Below, piece by piece: positions 57,936 through 64,000 of a DNA stretch of 64,000 nucleotides (positions are counted from its first letter, which is position 1; the number at the start of each line of letters is the position of its first letter). The DNA is from Cepaea nemoralis (lineage: Eukaryota; Mollusca; Gastropoda; Stylommatophora; Helicidae): the NCBI GenBank assembly GCA_014155875.1, contig JACEFZ010017823.1, positions 82,501 to 146,500 of the forward strand, given 5' to 3'. The position numbers and the translations under genes are program-made. Below the pieces are notes generated by a model. The model did not search any database. It was given only the letters and a program-made list of their open reading frames with translations, and was not told the origin of the DNA.

Positions 57936-58304
57936 ACAGATATTCAACCAAATCATGCCAGCCATCCCATCTTTGACTACCTCCTGCCTGCAGCTCTCCC
58001 TCCATGTTCTCCTCATATTATTACTCTGTTTCTAATTTCGCTGTGCCACGTGTCTCCTCTGTATAGCCCATGTACATCATTGTTTCACCTGTTGTGAAGC
58101 TCCATTCCATCTTGTTTCACAGAATCTCAATATGCTCATCTTATAATATTTTCATTCTCCTACTTGTGCTGTTTGTCTCAATTCAAATTATACAGCATAT
58201 ATTTGATGTTAAAATGTTGCAAACATCACAAAGCATACACATGATGTTGCAAAGTTTGTCAAATCATAAAGCCTACATTTGATATTAAAATGCGAAGTTT
58301 TTTC

Positions 58305-59150
58305 ATCCATTCATCCATCCATCCATCATGTGCCATGCTGATAAGCGTGGGCGGTCATGTTTTGCCATCTCACTCGATCACCAGAGTTGTGGATCAGCTC
58401 CGTGTTTCTGTCTCGACCATGCCACATGGCCAAGCCATCCAGGTATTTACTTCTCTGTCTTCCCCTTGGTCTCTTCCCTTCGATCTTGCCAGTTGTCACC
58501 AAGTTCTCCAAGTCATTTCTTCTCATAACATGCCCAAAAAATGTTGACTGTCTACGTCTAATGACTCTAATCAGTTTACGATCTTCATTTGTTTCTTGAA
58601 GGACTTGTTCATTGGTTTTTCTGTCTGTCCATGGTATTCTTTGCATTTTCCTCAGAAACCACATTTCCACAGCCATCAGATGTTTTTCAGCTTGTCTGCT
58701 CATTGTCCATGCTTCACATCCATACAAAAGTACAGGTTCTATGTAGCACTTCAACACTCTTTTTCTCATTTCAATTGATATCTTTTTATTGGTCAGTATG
58801 TTTTTCATCTTGCAAAAGGCTACCTTTGCAATGGCAATTCTTGTTCTAATCTCTTCAAGGCATCTCCCATCAGATGTTATGACTGTTCCGAGATAACTGT
58901 ACCGATTCACTTGCTTAAGAATATGCCCATTTACTCATATATCACATTGTGGTATTTCCTTCTTCCCAGTGATGACCATAATCTGTGTCTTCTTACTATT
59001 CAATTCTAACCCTAGTTGTTCAATGTATGCAACAACCGCATCTACTAAATGTTGCAGGTCCTGTTCATTGTCTGCAATTAAGACTGTATCATCTGCATAT
59101 CTAATGTTATTGATGTATGGTCCCCCAATGTTGATTCCTTCTATTTTCCA
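58305..59150 (-). mobile_element. LINE family C, 5'-truncated copy
   Basis: The minus strand reads IEGINIGGPYINNIRYADDT (with RT motif C YADD), QDLQHLVDAVVAYIEQLGLE, then from 58910 MNRYSYLGTVITSDGRCLEE through LLYGCEAWTMSRQAEKHLMA to HGRDRNTELI and QHGT, with a GATG-repeat tail at 58305-58327. One frameshift near 58925. Parallel to GLG1. Confidence 0.88.
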
Positions 59151-59510
59151 TGTATTCATGCATACATACATATGGGTAGGGAGATGTGTGTGGATGGTGG
59201 ATGTGTCGGTGGGTGGAGGATGTGTCTGGTGGGTGGGGTGTGTGTGGGTGGAGGATGTGTGGGTGTTGGTGGGTGGGTAGGGGATGTGTAGGTGTGGGGG
59301 TTTTGGGAAGGGATGTGTGTGTGTGCGTGCATGTGTGTGCGTGTGCGTGCGCATATAGGTAAACATTTGTCATTGAGTGTGTGACTGTGATCGACTATAT
59401 GTATATGCGAGGGAGTGTGTATTTGTGTATTATCGAGTGAGTGCAGAACTGTAATGATGTAAGTATGTATGCAGGAATGTGTGTTTTTATGAATGTGCGT
59501 GTGCACGCGT
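59151..59510 (+). repeat. GT/GGTG-rich low-complexity tract
   Basis: GATGTGTGGGTG-type and GTGTGCGTG repeats, then a decayed GT-rich flank. Minus-strand His/Thr/Pro-rich frames are artefacts. 59511-59984 has no recognised gene. 59790-59860 (CCCATATAAAACTTTAGCTA) resembles 16230-16290 and may be a further minor repeat family. Confidence 0.85.
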
Positions 59511-59984
59511 GTCTACTGTCTCATAACATGGTAATATGTATTGTTTATATTTAGAAAATTCATTTGACAATGTGAATGTATCGTGCACTAATGATGAACG
59601 AAAGAGAAGTGATTGGAAGGGCCGAATGTAAGACGGGCCTGCGTGCCCAATTTGTTACCCTTTGAAAATAAAGTTTGTTTGTTTGTTCTCCCCCCACCCC
59701 CCTCTCTGTTCCCCCTTTCCCATCCCCTCTCTCACAGAAAGAATAGTAGCTTGCTGCATGAGGTGACTAAGGAGTTGGCAAGCAACTGGCTACCTTACCC
59801 CATATAAAACTTTAGCTACAAAATCTCGCCAACAATGAATAAGCCTACAGAACAGTGAAGAATAACTCAGCTTTCCACATATACTAATGCATGTATCTCA
59901 CTGACGACACCCTATTCAATGACACAACATATCCATCTCTATGATGGCAATCAAGGACTACTATTACCCATAGACATTTTTTAC

Positions 59985-60136
59985 CTTGGATTTTGAAGCA
60001 TAGATCTTCTTCAAGCAGTCAATAACCTCTCCCTCCAGCTCGCCATCCTTGTGGGCTCCCTCTGCGTACACTTGAGCACAGAACTTGGGAATGTCCAGCT
60101 TGCAAGCCTTCTGCAGATGTGGGTTCAGCCTGAAGT
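59985..60136 (-). CDS. GLG1: GLG1 exon: Cys-rich luminal repeat
   Basis: This 152-bp exon runs from acceptor gttccag to donor gtaaaa. Two bases complete the split Asp codon and 50 codons follow. The residues include FRLNPHLQKACKLDIPKFC and later VIDCLKKIYASKSK. The order (D)-F-R-L-x-P-x-L-x-K-A-C-K-x-D-I-x-K-F-C, then an acidic spacer, then DCLKK, is the canonical GLG1 repeat. The charged spacer AEGAHKDGELEGE lies between the second and third cysteines. It ends in phase 0. Confidence 0.92.
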
Positions 60137-60182
60137 CTGGAACACAACATGAGAGTGAGGATGTCAAACTCCTGCTAATCTT

Positions 60183-60470
60183 TTAAAAAAAAAAAAAAGT
60201 CTTAAAAGTTGAGAGGATCGACTTCATTACACAGGGTCTTATCCCATATGGCTCGGTCTCTTTCCGCAGGGCGGTCTGCCGAAAGCGTCGCACAAAGCAC
60301 AAACTCTGTAGCTCCAGCGATGACCCCCAGGAGTCTCTGAGAAAAATGCACTCGTGAACAACGAAGCCCAGAATCAAACCTACAGACCTTCAGAGCACGA
60401 GGCAGACAGCTTGACCACTTCCCCTTGAAGACAACTAATCTTGAACCAAACGACGAAGCCCAGAATCGAA
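60183..60470 (-). mobile_element. tRNA-derived SINE F
   Basis: On the minus strand a tRNA-like head (GGTCAAGCTGTCTGCC, then GTAGGTTTGATTCTGGG) leads into a body with CGAGTGCATTTTTCTCAGAG, AGCTACAGAGTTTGTGCTTT and GGCAGACCGCCCTGCGG, and ends at an A/T homopolymer (60183-60200). Body copies are at 25385, 47775 and 62995. Confidence 0.65.
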
Positions 60471-60826
60471 ACTATGGACCTTCAGAGCATAAGGCAGACA
60501 GCTTGACCACTTCCCCATGAAGACAGCTAATCTTTGAACCAAACGACGAAGCCCAGAATCGAACCTACGGACCTTCAGAGCACTGAGGCAGACAGCTTGA
60601 CCACTTCCCCATGAAGACAGCTAATCTTTGAACCAAACGACGAAGCCCAGAATCGAACCTACGGACCTTCAGAGCACGAGGCAGACAGCTTGACCACTTC
60701 CCCATGAAGACAGCTAATCTTTGAACCAAACGACGAAGCCCAGAATCAATCTACGGACCTTCAGAGCACGAGGCAGACAGCTTGACCACTTCCCCATGAA
60801 GACAGCTAATCTTTGAAGGTGGCTTG
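60375..60826 (-). repeat. 93-bp array of tRNA-like SINE heads, five copies
   Basis: Five units (92-94 bp apart at 60410, 60502, 60596, 60689, 60781) each carry, on the minus strand, GTGGTCAAGCTGTCTGCCTC (A-box-like) and GTAGGTTCGATTCTGGGCTT (perfect B-box core GGTTCGATTC). The unit nearest 60375 is continuous with SINE F, so the SINE head has been multiplied in tandem. It lies in a GLG1 intron on the same strand as the gene. Confidence 0.88.
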
Positions 60827-60929
60827 AATACTGGGAATATTTATTTCACATGGCAGATCTGCTCTAGAGGAGTAACGCTGAATAATACCACAAAAAGACT
60901 CCGGGTTAAGTATTCTTGTTTGTTGTTTA

Positions 60930-61590
60930 GTTTTTCTTGTTTGTTGATAAAGATGTTAAAACGTCATCTGTATCTGTGTGTCTTTCCTTTCCTCAAGCTC
61001 TCTGGCCAGATTTTGTGTTTATTTGGACTCCAGAATCACCTCTTCAACACTTTTGTTCGATACCTCTTCTTCTTTCATTCACTTGAAATTCATTGTCTGT
61101 ATCTGCAATATTGTCTCCTGTATAAACTTCTCTGTCTTTTTTTTTTTTTTTTACTTTACTCAGTGGTCCATAGTGTTTATCCTCCACTGTTGTTTCTCTA
61201 GGCTAGAAGGTTTGCCTATGTATGTCATATTTTGGGCAGTCTTGGAGTATGTGATCTGCTGTGTTAAGTGCCAATCCACATGGCAGATTTGCCAACCTTT
61301 AATTCTGTATACATGCGGTTGCGTACTCCATTGTGTCCTGTCCTGAGGTGTTCTGGTCTGCCCATAAAATGGTAAACGTCTTGTGCTGGTGGTAGCTGTT
61401 TTCCGAGTGATTTGATGATTCCTTTCTTTTGGTGGTATGTGACAGATGCACCAGGTTCCTCTTCTGTTGCTTCTTTCTTAGCTAGTTGATCAGGTCTCTT
61501 GTTTCCGCGCACTCCACAGTGAGATGGTATCCACTGTATGGTGACCTTACACTGGCTGCCTAGTTCAGATAGCAGTATCCATAATTTCCT
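60930..61590 (-). mobile_element. Retroelement E2 with RNase H end
   Basis: The minus strand 61512-61264 reads MRGNKRPDQLAKKEATEEEP, then HFMGRPEHLRTGHNGVRNRM and YTELKVGKSAM. The G-x-RGNKRxDxLAKK block is the last RNase H motif (the usual RAD is RPD here), followed by an H-L-R-T-G-H element and a Cys region. The 3' part to about 60930 is non-coding and contains a poly-T/A run (61138-61152). Confidence 0.68.
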
Positions 61591-61649
61591 TTCAATACAT
61601 TTTTACTACTCATCAGCAATGAAGGACAAACACAGAAACAAAAGCTTAC

Positions 61650-61776
61650 CACGAGACTTCTCCACCTGGCGGCGGAGGACAATCTGCCTACACCTGTCGT
61701 CAAAACCGTCATTACCCTTGTTTGCCTTCAGACAGTTAAAGATGTCCGCTTCGTCACTGTTCAAATCACAATATTC
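61650..61776 (-). CDS. GLG1: GLG1 exon (first in window): Cys-rich luminal repeat
   Basis: This 127-bp exon runs from acceptor tttcag to donor gtaagc. It starts in phase 0 and ends after one base of a codon, which the next exon completes as GAC (Asp). It encodes 42 residues beginning EYCDLNSDEADIFNCLK with Cys at residues 3, 15 and 29, the spacing of a GLG1 (Cys_rich_FGFR) repeat. The 'DE-DI-NCL' signature is typical of the family. The exon is flanked by a retroelement relic on its 3' side and by nothing recognisable on its 5' side. Confidence 0.88.
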
Positions 61777-62720
61777 CTGAAACATGAAGTATAAAGCTGG
61801 ATGCTGATGTACACTCTCAAACAGACACCTACAAAAATTGCTGATGGTGAATACTTTTCCTTCTTCATTTCTCTATTGAAGGAAGTGCATCACACCTGCT
61901 GTGACAAAAGTCCGTGTGTCATATTTCAGCATGCATTAGTGTCAGGTTCGTTTCCCCATAACAGATTCCATTCAAGGTAACAGGCACTATCTACCTGTGG
62001 GTAGGCTTTCTTTCATAAAAGATTTGCCCAAGGCAGTGACCTTGCAGCCTACTCTTTGCAATCTCCATCCCCTGCATGATTTTTAACATTCACAACTTAC
62101 TATCATTTCACCCTTATCTGAGAAGTGTAGGTATCCAATCTCACTACAGAAGAGATGACACGTAATGTCATTAGATACCCATGGTTCTTGGCAATACTCC
62201 CAGCCTAATGCAGGGCTTCTGCCTGGAATTTTGAGATAAGCAAACAAACATTTTTAAATTTTCATTTTCTCTTCATTGTTCTCATTTTTTCATCTTTCTA
62301 TTCTTCTCATCCCATTCTTATGCCTTAATGTAGTCAGTGGAGGGTCTTCTCCATGGTTATATGTTGTGTTTTGTGTATGTATTTATTTGCTGGTGAAGGC
62401 TAGTCGCCACAACGTCCTGCATTTTTCTTAATTCTGTTCTGTAATGCTACATTACTTTGTGTTATTTTATATTGTTTACATATGCTGGTAGTGAATCCTG
62501 TACTTTCAGATTCTGAGGTGGACACTAACCTCTCAGCCATACAGTTGTAACCTAGGGTGGATGACAGACCTGGCCAGTGATGGCGCCTTTTAAAGGTGGT
62601 TAGCAGGTTGTGGGTGGAATTCATCCGTTTCTTCAGATGAACAACATAATTAGTAGCTGGTGGGTTCAAATTCTACTGTCTATAACTTAATTTGTTGTTC
62701 ACTGTGTCTTCTGCTGTCTT
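61777..62720. other. GLG1 upstream intron sequence, nothing firmly recognised
   Basis: No splice-flanked exon fitting the phase-0 start at 61776 is visible. On the minus strand 62669-62400 an 89-codon frame (HLKKRMNSTHNLLTTFKRRH) exists, but I do not recognise it; it may be part of a mobile element. Confidence 0.45.
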
Positions 62721-62724
62721 CTAT

Positions 62725-62965
62725 GAATAGTTAGTTAGTTAGTTAGTCTAGGTTCCAACTTCACGGCAACGGGTCGTCCCCATTATACTCCGTTCCTGTG
62801 CCAGTGAATATCACACAAAATGTTCCCCACTGTCCAATGTGAAAAGTGGAACAGACAGGAGTCTCGCAATCCAACAGTCTGCACAGGTACACTGTGCATA
62901 AAGCCGCCGCCAGAATGTCAACACAAAAGTCCTCCACAAAAACCAGTTCATCGTAGATGGAATCG
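62725..62965 (+). mobile_element. SINE D copy
   Basis: A short TTAG run (62727-62746) is followed by GGTTCCAACTTCACGGCAAC, GGGTCGTCCCCATTATACTC and GCCGCCGCCAGAATGTCAAC, collinear with 45763-46075. Confidence 0.65.
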
Positions 62966-62989
62966 GTAGTCACCAGAAAGACCTCATTG

Positions 62990-63170
62990 ACCCAGGTTTT
63001 CTCACATGACTTTGTCTCTATCCGCGGGGCGACCCGCCGAAAGCGTCACATTAAGCACGAACTCTGTAGCTCCAGTGCCGACTCCCAGGAGTCTCCTGAA
63101 AAATGCACCCGTGAACCGAAAAGGCAAATCAGTCAATTCAGCAACAGCTGGTAGCCATTGTTCCGAACAT
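62990..63170 (-). mobile_element. SINE F body copy
   Basis: CGGGGCGACCCGCCGAAAGC, ACGAACTCTGTAGCTCCAGT and CCAGGAGTCTCCTGAAAAAT match the SINE F body at 60240-60365. The head is missing. Confidence 0.6.
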
Positions 63171-63289
63171 GCAGGTCACTGTATACACAAAAGCGGACAT
63201 GTAGAAGCATTCCACGTGAATATCACAGCTCACAGAGTCGCGCCACACACTCACTCAGTAGCAGGGCCACGGAACCATTGTCTTCTATG

Positions 63290-63473
63290 AATCTCTCTCT
63301 ATAGCTACACTCTTTATCTTTCCTCTCTCTGCTCTCCTGTTTCTACTTTTCCTACTCTCTCTCTTTCCTCCCTACCTATTTCTCATTACTCTCTCCTTCC
63401 TTTACTCTGTTCTCCTCCCTCCATTCTCTCTCTCTCTCTCTCTCATTCTCTCTCTCTCTGTGTGTGTGTGTGT

Positions 63474-63504
<31 letters not shown>

Positions 63505-63522
63505 TGTGGTGGGTGTGTGTGT

Positions 63523-63621
<99 letters not shown>

Positions 63622-64000
63622 TCAAGTATTTCAGTCCTTGGGCTTGTCATCAAGCCTCTTCATCATTCCATTGTGTGCAAATGTGTTTCACTATCTCATC
63701 ATCATTATTATTATTATTATTATCATCATCATCACCACCATCAAGTATTTTAGTCCTTGGTCTAGTTTCAAGTTCCCTCATTATCCCATTCCCTGGCTGT
63801 CTGTCTCATGTTACTCTCTTCAACACCATGTATGTCTGCATTGACAGACCTGTACATGTTTGTTTAATAAATGCTGTCTTTGGTCTACACCCTCTTCTTT
63901 TCCCCAGTATTGTGTCCCTCCAGTACTCTCCACTGTGATGGGCTCTCTCTCTCTCTTACACTAACTCACTCACACACTCTCTCTCTCTCTCTCTCTCGCT
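63290..64000. repeat. Composite microsatellites
   Basis: (TC)n at 63290-63460, (GT)n, a G14-15 run (63491-63504), (GT)n, then about 47 TA repeats (63526-63618), trinucleotide CAT/TTA repeats (63690-63740) and terminal (TC)n from 63940. 'ATCAAGTATTTCAGTCCTTG' at 63620 is echoed at 63742, flanking the CAT/TTA run. No gene is seen. Confidence 0.93.

Noticed and set aside
57772..58005. 77-codon minus-strand frame with Cys and His residues
   Set aside because: Overlaps a decayed SINE D copy and shows no metal-binding spacing that I trust.
59107..59506. His/Thr/Pro-rich minus-strand frames
   Set aside because: Low-complexity translation of the GT-rich tract.

Overview
Eukaryotic (metazoan) nuclear DNA: spliced GT-AG exons, several classes of retrotransposon and DNA transposon, tRNA-derived SINEs and long tandem-repeat arrays. 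No prokaryotic, organellar or viral gene organisation is visible. The style of the LINE C-terminal domains, the many RNase H-bearing retroelement relics and the SINE load suggest a lophotrochozoan, perhaps a mollusc. That assignment is inference only.

The one host gene I can support is the 3' quarter of GLG1 (Golgi apparatus protein 1 / cysteine-rich FGF receptor / ESL-1) on the minus strand. Seven exons between 61776 and 29490 join in frame with consistent phases (927 nt, 308 residues plus stop). They encode the last Cys-rich luminal repeats, one transmembrane helix and a short cytosolic tail. The exons make up about 3% of the 32 kb they span. The last intron alone is 14.9 kb and is filled with transposon copies and minisatellites. 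The N-terminal exons must lie beyond 64000.

Layout. 1-11716: a unit of about 4.5 kb present three times in tandem, each copy containing a TA-rich minisatellite; the middle copy carries a 2.77 kb LINE (family A, 5455-8221). 11720-12911: a decayed hAT transposon with terminal inverted repeats. 12912-14440: 32- and 33-bp minisatellites, the second broken by a SINE. 14441-29489: SINEs, a deletion derivative of LINE A, minisatellites with 16-, 30-, 32- and 25-bp units, LINE and RNase H-retroelement relics, and a short mariner-like element. 29490-61776: GLG1 exons with introns carrying LINE families B and C, a gag-like ORF1 relic, RNase H retroelements, two piggyBac-like non-autonomous elements, a Penelope-like relic, and arrays with 39-, 52-, 72- and 49-bp units. 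61777-64000: SINE copies and composite microsatellites.

The most striking theme is the two-way relation between transposons and tandem repeats. Many elements sit inside arrays, several with clear target-site duplications. At least three arrays (49 bp at 51537-53790, 32 bp at 21015-21305, 93 bp at 60375-60826) were seeded by amplifying a piece of a transposon: retroelement coding DNA, a LINE C-terminal ORF and a tRNA-like SINE head. No intact autonomous element is present; every LINE copy is truncated or carries stops, frameshifts or deletions.
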